Assembly (NCBI GenBank): GCA_031272085.1
Contig: JAISUN010000062.1
Location: 1 to 44,045, forward strand
Reading direction: 5' to 3'
Source: Dysgonamonadaceae bacterium
GTDB lineage: Bacteria > Bacteroidota > Bacteroidia > Bacteroidales > Azobacteroidaceae
DNA length: 44,045 nt
Shown: in pieces, positions 17,801 through 26,735 of the stretch
Numbering within the stretch: position 1 is the stretch's first letter
Layout of the letters: each line of letters starts with the position of its first letter
The notes under the pieces: model-generated
What the model saw: only the letters and a program-made list of their open reading frames with translations
Databases searched by the model: none
Told to the model about the DNA's origin: nothing
Position numbers and translations under genes: made by a program

Positions 17801-18183
17801 GCGAAGCCGAAAATATGCTGACCGACAACAACCAGAGCATTGCCACCAACTGGCGCTGGCGCCGCGAAGGCGACGTTACGACTATGCCCCGCGCTCTGCA
17901 CGCTTACGGCTACAACTCGCTGCCGAGCGACCGCTACGTGGAAGACGGTTCGTTTACGCGATTCAAAAACATCACGCTGAACTACCAGATTCCTAACGAA
18001 TTAGTCAGAAAATACAACATCAAGCAGTTGAACCTTTATATGACCGTCAACAACCTGCTGTGTTTCAGCAAATATGAGGGCGTTGACCCCGAAATCGGCT
18101 ACGGCAGCATGGGTTTGAGTAAAGACGAATCAATCACGCCGCGCTCGAAGGATTTCACTGTTGGACTTACTATTGGTTTTTAA
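14860..18183 (+). CDS. SusC/RagA-family TonB-dependent outer membrane transporter (copy 1)
   Basis: A 1107-residue protein with signal peptide (cleavage near ALAQES, about residue 23). Domains in order: a carboxypeptidase-D regulatory-like domain (about 30-105), a TonB box region TEVVVTG (about 110), plug (about 125-265) with the SusC marks PLIVINGVQ and LLMLNPDDIEDVTVLKDAGA followed by AAYGSRGASGVLLIST, then the beta-barrel to the end. It should form an energy-dependent import channel with the SusD-like lipoprotein 27 bp downstream. In known systems SusC imports oligosaccharides, but RagA imports peptides, so the cargo here is open. Confidence 0.95.
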   Translation: MKRNLLYICLIGFLYCFQSALAQESGEMIRGKVLSDMGEELVSATVLEVDATGRVITDAITDLNGEFSMKIKNSRNKLRFSYLGYITQDVAIGQKRSFDIMLKENNTLTEVVVTGRKTVSSGGMEIAYNEVPFAMQRISTAQFEGMSISSIDDALQGQIAGLDIVGSGNVGVGSQMRLRGISSLSSNSNPLIVINGVQRPDIATTDFDFNAATEQQFADLLMLNPDDIEDVTVLKDAGATAAYGSRGASGVLLISTKKGVTGPTRVNYTYKYSGSKQPAGLKMLNGNDYTMLMKQARFNPNQSSSASDIPEFTYDPNFSEYRYYNNNTDWRDAVLQYGSTHDHYLAISGGGERAKFRITGGYLSKEGTVIGQKWDRLTSRMNLDYRVSSRILFSTDFSFTYSDNDQNWSDSRSDNGYINGKSILYLAYKKMPNMSIYEKDADGNDLSTYYNMRKDSKLASGEQGYLRNPVALARLAVNNDKSYDILPTLRLQYDLLDPSEQTLRYDVYVSFDMNNSKSHKFLPKEVAANLWSSADVNRAEDNDSESFGIQSENKIQWKPNLGRDHSVSLFASLYTSSGTTNRQHLLATGYPNGHISDPSAEGYVRELTSGVDQWRTMAFNGQLLYSYRSKYIMYATLRREGSTRFGKDNKWGFFPGVSLRWNIAEENFFKRAKDYVNILAIRPSWGITGKAPDREYLHFSSYAPWSSYGGVSTIRPENLRLSNLKWETTNEYNLGFNLEAFNSKYAVEGNFFYRKVTDLLSKEAPLPTTTGYDKLSYRNVGSMKTLGWDVNIRANRFVKAGDFSADAYLNLANDVNTLVSLDEGVLRNYNKDFTYDNRNADYLQRLQVGHAYGSIYGFRYKGVYQYSIDNPNLVASGYTLGTAPVVRNADGGIIYDSKGKPLPMYYNYGPTGINYQFQGGDAIYEDINHDGSIDELDIVYLGNCNPKLSGGFGMTFRWKSLSVNTHFTFRYGNKIINTTRREAENMLTDNNQSIATNWRWRREGDVTTMPRALHAYGYNSLPSDRYVEDGSFTRFKNITLNYQIPNELVRKYNIKQLNLYMTVNNLLCFSKYEGVDPEIGYGSMGLSKDESITPRSKDFTVGLTIGF

Positions 18184-18210
18184 TTGTTAATGACTGTAAT
18201 ACAACGAAAT

Positions 18211-19842
18211 ATGAAAAATAAATTAATAAGATATGCAGCAACGGCGCTTGTTCTGATTTTCTCTGCTTCCTGTTCCGATTTTTTGGACATCAAGCCATTG
18301 GACAAGATGGTGCTGGAAGATTACTGGAAAACGCAGAGCGACGTTGAATCGACCGTTTTGGCCTGCTACCGCGCAATGCAGGAAGACGGCTATATGGAAC
18401 GCATCATTTTAGCGGGCGAACTTCGCTCCGACAACGTGATTGTCGATGAGTCGAAACTCTCGACCCCCGCCGATATTGTTCACATCAACGACCTGACTAT
18501 CAAGCCGACAAACGGATACCTGAAATGGCAGGATTTCTACCGCGTCATCAACTATTGCAACGCAGTGATAGAGTTTGCCCCCGGCGTGGCCGAAATCGAC
18601 CCGAACTATACGGCAGGTTTTATGCGCTCGCATTTGGCCGAAGCGACGACAATCCGCGCACTGACCTATTTCTATTTGGTCAGGATTTATCGCGACGTGC
18701 CTTACATCGACTTTCATTATAAAGACGATACACAGCCGATGCAGATTCCCCAAACTTCGGGAAAGGAAATCCTGAAAAAATTAGTCGAACAGTTGGAAAC
18801 AGCCGAGCGTTACGCCCTCACTTCGTGGGGACAGAATACGGTATGGCAAAAAGGCCGCGTTACGAAAAACTTTGTCCGCGCTCTGGAAGCCGATATTTAC
18901 CTCTGGCTGGGCGAATACGACAAGTGTATCGCCGCCTGCGAACGCATCGAACCCGATATTCTGGGCGAAAACGACATTCTGAATCCGGAACTTGCTACCG
19001 GAGCCGAATTGCGCTTTATTTCCAATAAAACAAACGCCCTCAATGCCCTGTCGCTGATTTTCCTCGGCGAAAACAGCGCCGAAAGCATTTTTGAACTGCA
19101 ATTCGATTCCTACGGACAGGCAAACAATAAACTCAACTCGCTGTATTACGGCTCCTCGACCGGTATCGGGCAGTTGGCGGCCGCTACGTTCAGCAGTTAC
19201 GACGACGGAAAATTTTTCGACGCAAAAGACGTCCGCGGACAATCTTCGTTTTCCCCGCTCTCGAAATCGGGAAGCGCACAGGGATTCTCGAAAATCGTAA
19301 AATATTATTCGGTAATGACGCTTAACGACGACGGAACTGTTGCCACAACCACTTCAAAAAATGTGGACAACAATCCGCCCAACTGGGTGCTTTACCGCGT
19401 GGCCGACGTCTATCTGATGAAAGCCGAAGCCCTGGTAGAACGCAATCAGGCAGGCGATTTGGAAAAGGCTCTGGAACTTGTAAACACGACATTTTTGCGC
19501 TCGGCTCCCGAAGGCGTGCAGTTCCTTATGGACGACTACAACAGCCAGGCGGCAATGCGGAAACTCGTTCTCGACGAACGCCAGCGCGAATTTCTGTTTG
19601 AAGGCAAACGCTGGTTCGACCTTGTACGCTCGGCGCTCCGCGAAGACGACCGCAACGGCGGGCCGGACAATCATCCGCTCACGCTGAACTATATTATTCG
19701 GAAATACACCTACAACGGCGAGGTAATCCGAAGCAAACTGATACACACCGACGCTTTGTATCTGCCGATTCATTCCGACGAGTTGATTAACAATCCGACT
19801 TTGGTGCAGAATCCGTATTACGAAGTAAATATGAGCAAATAA
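18211..19842 (+). CDS. SusD/RagB-family surface lipoprotein (copy 1)
   Basis: Starting at ATG 18211 the protein has 543 residues; the frame opens upstream at a TTG (18184). The signal peptide ends in SASC (C21), followed by SDFLD as in SusD. The family signatures are DFLDIKPLDKMVLEDYW, the TPR-like helices around residues 90-240, YLMKAEALVERN (about 405) and LDERQREFLFEGKRWFDLVRS (about 460). It is the lid and substrate receptor for SusC copy 1. Its residues differ greatly from the second SusD in the locus, so the two pairs probably bind different ligands. Confidence 0.93.
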   Translation: MKNKLIRYAATALVLIFSASCSDFLDIKPLDKMVLEDYWKTQSDVESTVLACYRAMQEDGYMERIILAGELRSDNVIVDESKLSTPADIVHINDLTIKPTNGYLKWQDFYRVINYCNAVIEFAPGVAEIDPNYTAGFMRSHLAEATTIRALTYFYLVRIYRDVPYIDFHYKDDTQPMQIPQTSGKEILKKLVEQLETAERYALTSWGQNTVWQKGRVTKNFVRALEADIYLWLGEYDKCIAACERIEPDILGENDILNPELATGAELRFISNKTNALNALSLIFLGENSAESIFELQFDSYGQANNKLNSLYYGSSTGIGQLAAATFSSYDDGKFFDAKDVRGQSSFSPLSKSGSAQGFSKIVKYYSVMTLNDDGTVATTTSKNVDNNPPNWVLYRVADVYLMKAEALVERNQAGDLEKALELVNTTFLRSAPEGVQFLMDDYNSQAAMRKLVLDERQREFLFEGKRWFDLVRSALREDDRNGGPDNHPLTLNYIIRKYTYNGEVIRSKLIHTDALYLPIHSDELINNPTLVQNPYYEVNMSK

Positions 19843-19853
19843 AAACAGGAAAA

Positions 19854-21797
19854 ATGAAAAAAACAGGATACATTATGAATAAAAGAATCATTATGGCGGC
19901 TTTGCTGTTCATCGGTCTGGCTTTTCAGGCCTGTATGGACGATGCAGTTCAGAATTTCAGAACGGCGGAAGAAGACGGGATTACCTCGTATCTTCGCAAA
20001 GACCCTGACCGCTACTCCGAATTTTTGAAGTTGATGGAAGCCGTCGGAATCGACAATTTGCTCGACGCTCGCGGCAATTACACTTGCTTTATTCCTATTA
20101 ACGAGGCCGTAACCCGATATTATCAGGAAAAAGGCATTACCTTCGACCAGATGACGAATGAGGCTATCGAAGAAATAGTTTACAGCCATATAATCCGTTT
20201 GGAAAGTCCGACCGACGAGCCGATAACTACCGACTTATTTCCCAACGGCACAATAGGTTACGCCAATATGCTGGGCAAATTTATCCAGACTACTTACGAT
20301 TCCATAGGGAATATTTACGTAAACCAGACGGCAAAAATCCTCATCCCCGACCAGGACAAGGAAACCTACAAGATTTTCAACGGAGTAATCCATACCATCG
20401 ACCGCGTGCTGGAACCTTCCCGCGGACGGCTTTCGGGACTGATTGAAGCGCAGGAACGCTATTCGCTCTTCGCCGAAGCCCTGAAAGAAACCGGACTGCT
20501 CGATTCTTTAGAAGCATATATCAACGAAGATTACGACCGTCGTTACAAAGCCGGCGAAATTGCCGACGAAATGGTTTCTTTAAGTACCTTCAACAACGAG
20601 GGCAACTACACCAATAAAGGCGGAAAACTGAAAACACCCGCTTCGTGGAACATCGGATTTACCGCGCTTATGGAAAGCGACGAAGTTTATGCGCAGGCAG
20701 GGATACGGACGCTCGACGATTTGCGGAAATACGCCGAAGAACACGTAGTTCCGAAAATCGCAAGCGCATACAACGATATGAAAAATCCGAATAACAGCCT
20801 GCGACGCTTTATCGGGTACCATATTCTCGACCGGACGATGGACGTCAGCGATTTCATCCCCAAAGTCTGGACTGATTCTTATTACACGAAAGACGCCGAC
20901 GCTCTGGGCGTGATTGTCGATTATTCAGGCACTCTCGACCCCTACGGAATTGTTGAAATCCGCCGCGACTCAAAAGGGCCGATTCTCAACCGTCGCAGCG
21001 ACGGGACGGCTGTCCGCGTGCTGACCGAAACCGGAAACGTAGCGGAAAACGGTATGTTTCACGGCCTTGACCGCATTTTGGTTTACGACGGGGGCGTAGA
21101 ATCGGACGTTTTGAACAAACGCCTCAGAATGGACGCAACCTCGCTGCTGCCCGAAATGCACACCAACCGTCTGAAAGGCAACGCGCCTTACGGCAAAGGC
21201 CTGATTTTCCCGCAGGGTTATCTGAAAAATCTTGTTCAACTCACTCCGGAAACTCAAATACAGTACGGCGGTGCAATGTCGTCAGGCTGGGCCGACCTTC
21301 ATCTCGACGAAATCCTGATTTCCGGAAAATACGACGTGATGCTGAAACTGCCGCCCCTGCCCGAAGGAACTTACGAAATCCGCCTCGGATATACGGCCAA
21401 CGCCAAACGCGGAGTGCTGCAAATAAGCCTCGACGGAACGCCCCTCGGAATCCCGCTCGATATGACCAAACAGGCTAATGACCCGAATATCGGCTACGTC
21501 CGTCCGGGCGACAACGCCGACGACCCCGACGGCATAGAAAACGACAAGATGATGCGTAACCGCGGCTATATGAAAGGCCCGAACACCATTCTGACTTCGA
21601 TGTCGGGTTCACAGGTTTTGAGAATGTATCAAGGCTCAATCCGCAGAATCCTTACCACTTCCCGCCTCAACCGCGGCGAACACTGGCTGCGCTTCAAATC
21701 GGTGGAAGATATTGATACCCGCGAATTTATGTTCGACTATCTCGAACTCGTGCCGTCATCGGCTTATCCCGACCGCAACGACGAAGGAATAGAATAA
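19854..21797 (+). CDS. FAS1-domain lipoprotein with C-terminal beta-sandwich
   Basis: A 647-residue lipoprotein, signal peptide ending in FQAC (C27) followed by MDD. An AGGA motif precedes the ATG at 19854; ATG 19875 is a possible alternative. One clear FAS1 domain (about residues 45-185) has CFIPINEAVTRYY and HTIDRVLEP. A second, diverged one (about 190-430) ends at GMFHGLDRILVY. The C-terminal about 190 residues look like a galactose-binding-type beta-sandwich: EIRLGYTANAKRGVLQISLDG, then LNRGEHWLRFKS and FMFDYLELVPS. A similar ending closes the next FAS1 protein. Function inferred as surface binding. Confidence 0.8.
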   Translation: MKKTGYIMNKRIIMAALLFIGLAFQACMDDAVQNFRTAEEDGITSYLRKDPDRYSEFLKLMEAVGIDNLLDARGNYTCFIPINEAVTRYYQEKGITFDQMTNEAIEEIVYSHIIRLESPTDEPITTDLFPNGTIGYANMLGKFIQTTYDSIGNIYVNQTAKILIPDQDKETYKIFNGVIHTIDRVLEPSRGRLSGLIEAQERYSLFAEALKETGLLDSLEAYINEDYDRRYKAGEIADEMVSLSTFNNEGNYTNKGGKLKTPASWNIGFTALMESDEVYAQAGIRTLDDLRKYAEEHVVPKIASAYNDMKNPNNSLRRFIGYHILDRTMDVSDFIPKVWTDSYYTKDADALGVIVDYSGTLDPYGIVEIRRDSKGPILNRRSDGTAVRVLTETGNVAENGMFHGLDRILVYDGGVESDVLNKRLRMDATSLLPEMHTNRLKGNAPYGKGLIFPQGYLKNLVQLTPETQIQYGGAMSSGWADLHLDEILISGKYDVMLKLPPLPEGTYEIRLGYTANAKRGVLQISLDGTPLGIPLDMTKQANDPNIGYVRPGDNADDPDGIENDKMMRNRGYMKGPNTILTSMSGSQVLRMYQGSIRRILTTSRLNRGEHWLRFKSVEDIDTREFMFDYLELVPSSAYPDRNDEGIE

Positions 21798-21820
21798 TTA
21801 ACTGTAAAACATCATAGAAA

Positions 21821-23473
21821 ATGAAAGATATAAAAACTAAAATATTTTGCAGTTTTGCAGCCCTGCTCATTATGTTCGGCGCAGCGGTTTCGTGCAGCGA
21901 GGCCGACGAACATTACGGGGCTTCGGACGAAGTGAAAGGCCGCGTTTCGCTCTGGGAAATGATTTCCCAGAATCCGGAATTGAGCGTTTTCGCTTCCATG
22001 CTGCAACATTATTCCTACGATAAACTCCTGTCGGGCGACCAGACTTACACTGTTTGGGCTCCCGCAAACGAGTTCCTCGGCGGAATAAGTATCGACGATT
22101 CGCTGACAGTTGCACGAATCATAACATCGCACATAGCCCGTTATTCCTATCCGGCTTCGGAAAAAACTTCCGAAAATTCGGATATCTATATGTTAAATGC
22201 TAAAAAACAGGCATTTACACATTCCGGAGCCGCTTATTTGATGGGCGGCGTGGAACTGCAATCGGCTAATATGGCCGCAAATAACGGAATTTTGCATATC
22301 CTGAACGGGAAAATCCCGTTTTTCCCGAATATTTGGCAAACAATGGAAGAATCGCGCTTCGATTCCATCCGCAACTATCTGTATTCTTTCAACAAACGCG
22401 AGTTTTTGCGCAGCGCTTCGCAACAGATTGACATCAACGAAGAAGGGATGATTGTTTACGATTCGGTTTTTTCCGTTCAAAACACGATGTGGTACGTTTA
22501 CAACGGAGCAAAAGGCATCGGCTGGCTCAACAACGAAGACAGCCTCTACACGATGGTTTTGCCCGACAATAACGCCTGGCGCGAAACATACGAGAAATAT
22601 TATCCCCTGTTTTTGCCCGACCCTTCGCTCGAACAGCAGGATTCTATGCAGGCAGCCAATACGCGCTACGCAATAGTTCAGGATTTGGTTTTCCGCGGCG
22701 AGATAGCAAATCCGGGAATTTTCTCGACAAACGATTCCTTAATTTCCACCCGCGGAGCGGTAATCCACAATCCGGCGCATATTTTCGGCGGAAACGAAGC
22801 GGTGCATACCAGCAACGGCTGGGTTTATCCTACCTCGAACCTGCAATACGACATGACGGATTCTTATGTAAAACATATAAAAATAGAGGCGGAAATTTAT
22901 TCCGGCCGTCTGCACGACGAATCGCGCGATATGAGTACAATTTCAAACCAGTGGGAAACCTCGATTCCGGGAATCTCTAACAACGGCTATCTGTTTGTCC
23001 GCAATCTGGGAAAAAGTTCCAGCGAAACTCCCACCATTTCCTTTGAAATTCCGGGCGTTTTGCATACCGAATACGATATTTACGCCGTCTTCCTCTCGCC
23101 TTCGTTTGTGAAGCCTGCGAGCCAGGATACTTCGGTTACGCGCGTGAAGTTTGAAATTCAGCAGTGGAACCGCCTCGGCCCGAAATCCGACGACCGCTTC
23201 TGGGGCAACGGCAAAAACTGGGGACCCGGCTACACTCTGGCTTCTTTCAGCGGCACCGGCCCCGAATGGGTAACAGAGAAACGCGGAATTACCGTCATCA
23301 AGGCGGCAGAACGCTACGTATTTCCGTTCGCTAACGTGAATGAGACTGACAACGTATTCAGAATCAGGGTGATAAGCGCCCCTTCGCGAACAGATACTAA
23401 CAGTAAGGATAATAAATTTAACAAAGAAATGCGAATCGATTACCTGTTGTTGGTTCCTTCGCCTTCAAACTAA
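21821..23473 (+). CDS. FAS1-domain lipoprotein with C-terminal beta-sandwich (second)
   Basis: A 550-residue lipoprotein with signal peptide ending in AVSC (C25) followed by SEADE. The first FAS1 domain covers about residues 40-165, with TVWAPANEFLGGI and GILHILNGKIPF. A second FAS1-like domain (about 170-330) has TMVLPDNNAWRETY and VYPTSNL. The C-terminal about 190 residues form a predicted beta-sandwich ending RIDYLLLVPS, closely like FDYLELVPS of the previous gene. It lies 15 bp before susC-like gene 2 and so precedes the second transporter as the four-FAS1 lipoprotein precedes the first. Confidence 0.8.
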   Translation: MKDIKTKIFCSFAALLIMFGAAVSCSEADEHYGASDEVKGRVSLWEMISQNPELSVFASMLQHYSYDKLLSGDQTYTVWAPANEFLGGISIDDSLTVARIITSHIARYSYPASEKTSENSDIYMLNAKKQAFTHSGAAYLMGGVELQSANMAANNGILHILNGKIPFFPNIWQTMEESRFDSIRNYLYSFNKREFLRSASQQIDINEEGMIVYDSVFSVQNTMWYVYNGAKGIGWLNNEDSLYTMVLPDNNAWRETYEKYYPLFLPDPSLEQQDSMQAANTRYAIVQDLVFRGEIANPGIFSTNDSLISTRGAVIHNPAHIFGGNEAVHTSNGWVYPTSNLQYDMTDSYVKHIKIEAEIYSGRLHDESRDMSTISNQWETSIPGISNNGYLFVRNLGKSSSETPTISFEIPGVLHTEYDIYAVFLSPSFVKPASQDTSVTRVKFEIQQWNRLGPKSDDRFWGNGKNWGPGYTLASFSGTGPEWVTEKRGITVIKAAERYVFPFANVNETDNVFRIRVISAPSRTDTNSKDNKFNKEMRIDYLLLVPSPSN

Positions 23474-23488
23474 ATTAAACTAATTAGA

Positions 23489-26400
23489 ATGAAAAAATAT
23501 AATCTCATAGATGCGTTTAGACCGGCAGTTATCGCCTCGATGCTCTTTTGCGGACTTAATTTGCAGGCGCAGGACAGGACAGTTTCGGGCGTGATTCGCG
23601 ACGCCGTTACAGGGCGGCCGCTGATGGGCGTGCAAGTGAAAACTGCCGACGGACGAGCCGTTGCAATATCCGATACGGCCGGCGTCTATACTATTAAAAC
23701 AGGCTCTGTTTCAGATGTTTTGCTCATCAATGCTCCCGATTATTCGCTTCGCGAAATCCCATTGCAGGGCAGGCAAACGGCCGATGTAAATCTTTATTCC
23801 AGCCGCTTCTCGTCGGGATACGGAAATGTAGAATCTCTATCGGGAAGTGTCAGGAAAACTACTGATATTCAGGCAGTTAATCAGGCTTCGGATTTTTGGT
23901 CAACCACTGCGGTTTCCATCGATTCAAAACTGCAAGACCTGCTTGGCGGCGACGTCCGCGCCATTCACCGTTCGGGTCAGACGGGCGCCGGAACTGCGCT
24001 GTTCATCCGCGGAATCAACTCCCTGAACGCTTCGGCGCAACCGCTTATTGTCGTTGATGGAGTGGTTTGGGACAATCAGTTGGATGGAGTTTCGATTCAC
24101 GAGGGATTTTTCTCGAATCCGCTTGCCAACATCAACTCCAAAGATATTGAAAGCATTACCGTGCTGAAAGACGGAAACACGATTTACGGCAGCAAAGCAG
24201 CAAATGGAGTGATTCTGATAAAAACTGTCCGCGCAAAGGAAAAAGCCACCAAAATTACGGCCAATCTCTCGTGGGGACTTAATATGAAACCCGAACTGCC
24301 CAAAATGCTCGATGCAGCGCAATACAAGCGTTACGCCAGCAATCAGGTTTTGGGATGGTACCAGTCGAGGCAAACCACTGTTCCTTCGGAAGAAACGCTT
24401 ATCAGCGTTTTCCCCTTCCTGAACGAAAATGCGGCTTCGACTTCCTACCTCGATTATCACAACAACAGCAACTGGGCAAATGAAATTTACCAAAACGGCC
24501 TTGTACAGGACTATTCGGTAGGCATCAGCGGCGGCGACGACGTGGCTCTGTTTAACTTGGCAATGAGTTACAGCACAAACGACGGAGTAATCCGAAATAC
24601 TGATATGGAGCGCTTTACGGTTCGTTTCAATTCCGATATTAAAATGTCGTCGAAACTGTTTGCAAACGTTGACCTCGCAGTGGGAAAAACTTCCCGCAAC
24701 CTGCGCGACGACGGCGTGGATGACGTTACATCGCCCGGATTCCTCGCTCTTGTGAAATCACCGCTCATTGCGCCGTATATGCGGAACAAGACTACCGGCG
24801 AATTTTCACCCACCCTGTCGGATTACGACAAGATTGACCCGCTGGCGCCCCTGTCGAATCCCCGCGCCCTGACCGACGTTGCAACCGGCAGTTCCTCGCG
24901 GATGAATTTCCTGCTGCATCTGAATCCTTATTTCAAATTCAGCAAAAACCTGCTTGCCGGAACGGTTTTCTCTTATAAACTCGACCGTGTGAAGGAATCG
25001 TTTTTCATTCCCAACAAAGGCGTTGCGCCCCGCGAATTATCGTTTGGAATCGGCATTTTGAGCAATGAAGTGCGCGACTTGGCTCAACGTCAGTCTTCCA
25101 TTTTCAGCGATACTTACGTAAAATGGAATCCGAATTTCGGCGAACACAGGCTTGCCGTTCTGGGCGGATACCGCTATATGACAGACGATTACGAATGGGA
25201 TTTGCCTTCGGGATACAATACCGGAAACGATAACATCAAGGTTTTGACAAACGGACTTGGATACCGTTCAATAGTTGGCGAACAGCGGCAATGGAAATCA
25301 ATGTCGTGGTACGCAAGCGCCGATTACGACTATCTGCAAAAATATATCCTTTCGGTTTCGGCCTCTGCCGACGCATCTTCGCGTTTCGGACAGCAAACCG
25401 AAGGCGGAGTAAAAATAGGAGGCGTAAACTGGGCTTTGTTTCCCTCTGTGGGAGCGGCCTGGATAGTTTCTTCCGAAGAATTTATGAATAACGTCAGCCT
25501 TATCGACCTGCTGAAATTGCGCGTTTCATACGGATTGACCGGAAACGACGGAATAGATGTGAACGCCAACCGTTCCTATTTCAACTCCGTTTATTATATG
25601 GGCGGCGCGACCGGTCTGCAACTCGGAAATATCCAAAACCGGCAAGTAGAGTGGGAAACTTCCCGCAAACTCGGAGCCGGAATCGACCTTCATTTGCTCG
25701 ACGAACGCTTAATGCTGTCGGCCGACGTTTTCAGCAGCCATACCGATAACTTGCTCACACAGAAAACATTAAAATCCATTTCCGGAATGGATGTTTATTG
25801 GAGCAACGGCGGAGCGCTCAAAAACAAAGGTTTTGAAGTAAGCATCGACGCGAAAGCCGTCAATACAAAATCTTTCAAATGGGAAGTCGGCGCAAGCGCA
25901 GGCCATTACAAAAACGAAATCACCGCTTTGCCCGACGGAGCCTATATCACGGAAATCCTGAACGGAAACATCCTGACAGCCGTAGGCAGCCCGGCCGGAG
26001 TATTTTACGGATACAAAACCAAAGGAGTTTTTTCGACTTCCGAACAGGCGAAAGCGGCCAATCTCTCGAAACTGAACACCAACGGCACGCTTACCTCTTA
26101 CGGAGCAGGCGACGTGTGGTTTGAAGATACCGATGGAAACGGGATAATTTCTTCTGTTTCAAGCGGTTCGATTTGGACAGCCGATGGAGTGAAAACGCTG
26201 AATGACGACCGCCAAGTAATCGGCGACCCCAATCCCGACTATTACGGAACGTTTTCCAACCGCTTCTATTTCAAGCGTTTTTCGCTCGACGCACTTTTCT
26301 CGTGGTCTTACGGCAACGACGTTTACAATTACCTGCGCTCGCAACTCGAATCGGGAGCGACATTCTACAACCAGACGGCGGCTATGGAAAACCGCTGGAC

Positions 26401-26722
26401 AGCCGAAGGACAGACGACCAACGTTCCCCGCGCAGTTTACGGCGACCCGATGGAAAACAACGTTTTTTCCGACCGCTGGATTGAAGACGGCTCGTATTTC
26501 CGCCTGAAAACGCTGACGCTCTCTTACGAAATCCCGATTACTTCGCTTTATCTGCAAGGAATCACGCTCTGGGCTTCGGCCAACAACCTGTTTACCCTGA
26601 CGAAATATCTGGGCAGCGACCCCGAATTTTCCATGGGCAACGGCGTTCTGTATCAGGGAATTGACGCAGGATTGCTGCCTCAAAGCCGCAGTTATTTCTT
26701 CGGAGTAAAAATTAACCTGTAA
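23489..26722 (+). CDS. SusC/RagA-family TonB-dependent outer membrane transporter (copy 2)
   Basis: A 1077-residue protein with signal peptide (AQDRTVSG junction at about 27-30). A carboxypeptidase-D regulatory-like domain (about 30-105) is followed by the plug (about 125-245) with ALFIRGINSLNASAQPLIVV, then INSKDIESITVLKDGN and IYGSKAANGVILI; the rest is beta-barrel. The usual TonB box (TEVVVTG-like) between the regulatory domain and the plug is not visible; the linker reads SGYGNVESLSGSVRKTTDIQ. Either the box is unrecognisable or energising differs from copy 1. It pairs with the SusD-like protein 13 bp downstream. Sequence similarity to copy 1 is limited to family motifs, so this is an old or independent pair. 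Confidence 0.93.
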   Translation: MKKYNLIDAFRPAVIASMLFCGLNLQAQDRTVSGVIRDAVTGRPLMGVQVKTADGRAVAISDTAGVYTIKTGSVSDVLLINAPDYSLREIPLQGRQTADVNLYSSRFSSGYGNVESLSGSVRKTTDIQAVNQASDFWSTTAVSIDSKLQDLLGGDVRAIHRSGQTGAGTALFIRGINSLNASAQPLIVVDGVVWDNQLDGVSIHEGFFSNPLANINSKDIESITVLKDGNTIYGSKAANGVILIKTVRAKEKATKITANLSWGLNMKPELPKMLDAAQYKRYASNQVLGWYQSRQTTVPSEETLISVFPFLNENAASTSYLDYHNNSNWANEIYQNGLVQDYSVGISGGDDVALFNLAMSYSTNDGVIRNTDMERFTVRFNSDIKMSSKLFANVDLAVGKTSRNLRDDGVDDVTSPGFLALVKSPLIAPYMRNKTTGEFSPTLSDYDKIDPLAPLSNPRALTDVATGSSSRMNFLLHLNPYFKFSKNLLAGTVFSYKLDRVKESFFIPNKGVAPRELSFGIGILSNEVRDLAQRQSSIFSDTYVKWNPNFGEHRLAVLGGYRYMTDDYEWDLPSGYNTGNDNIKVLTNGLGYRSIVGEQRQWKSMSWYASADYDYLQKYILSVSASADASSRFGQQTEGGVKIGGVNWALFPSVGAAWIVSSEEFMNNVSLIDLLKLRVSYGLTGNDGIDVNANRSYFNSVYYMGGATGLQLGNIQNRQVEWETSRKLGAGIDLHLLDERLMLSADVFSSHTDNLLTQKTLKSISGMDVYWSNGGALKNKGFEVSIDAKAVNTKSFKWEVGASAGHYKNEITALPDGAYITEILNGNILTAVGSPAGVFYGYKTKGVFSTSEQAKAANLSKLNTNGTLTSYGAGDVWFEDTDGNGIISSVSSGSIWTADGVKTLNDDRQVIGDPNPDYYGTFSNRFYFKRFSLDALFSWSYGNDVYNYLRSQLESGATFYNQTAAMENRWTAEGQTTNVPRAVYGDPMENNVFSDRWIEDGSYFRLKTLTLSYEIPITSLYLQGITLWASANNLFTLTKYLGSDPEFSMGNGVLYQGIDAGLLPQSRSYFFGVKINL

Positions 26723-26735
26723 AAACAAAATTTTT

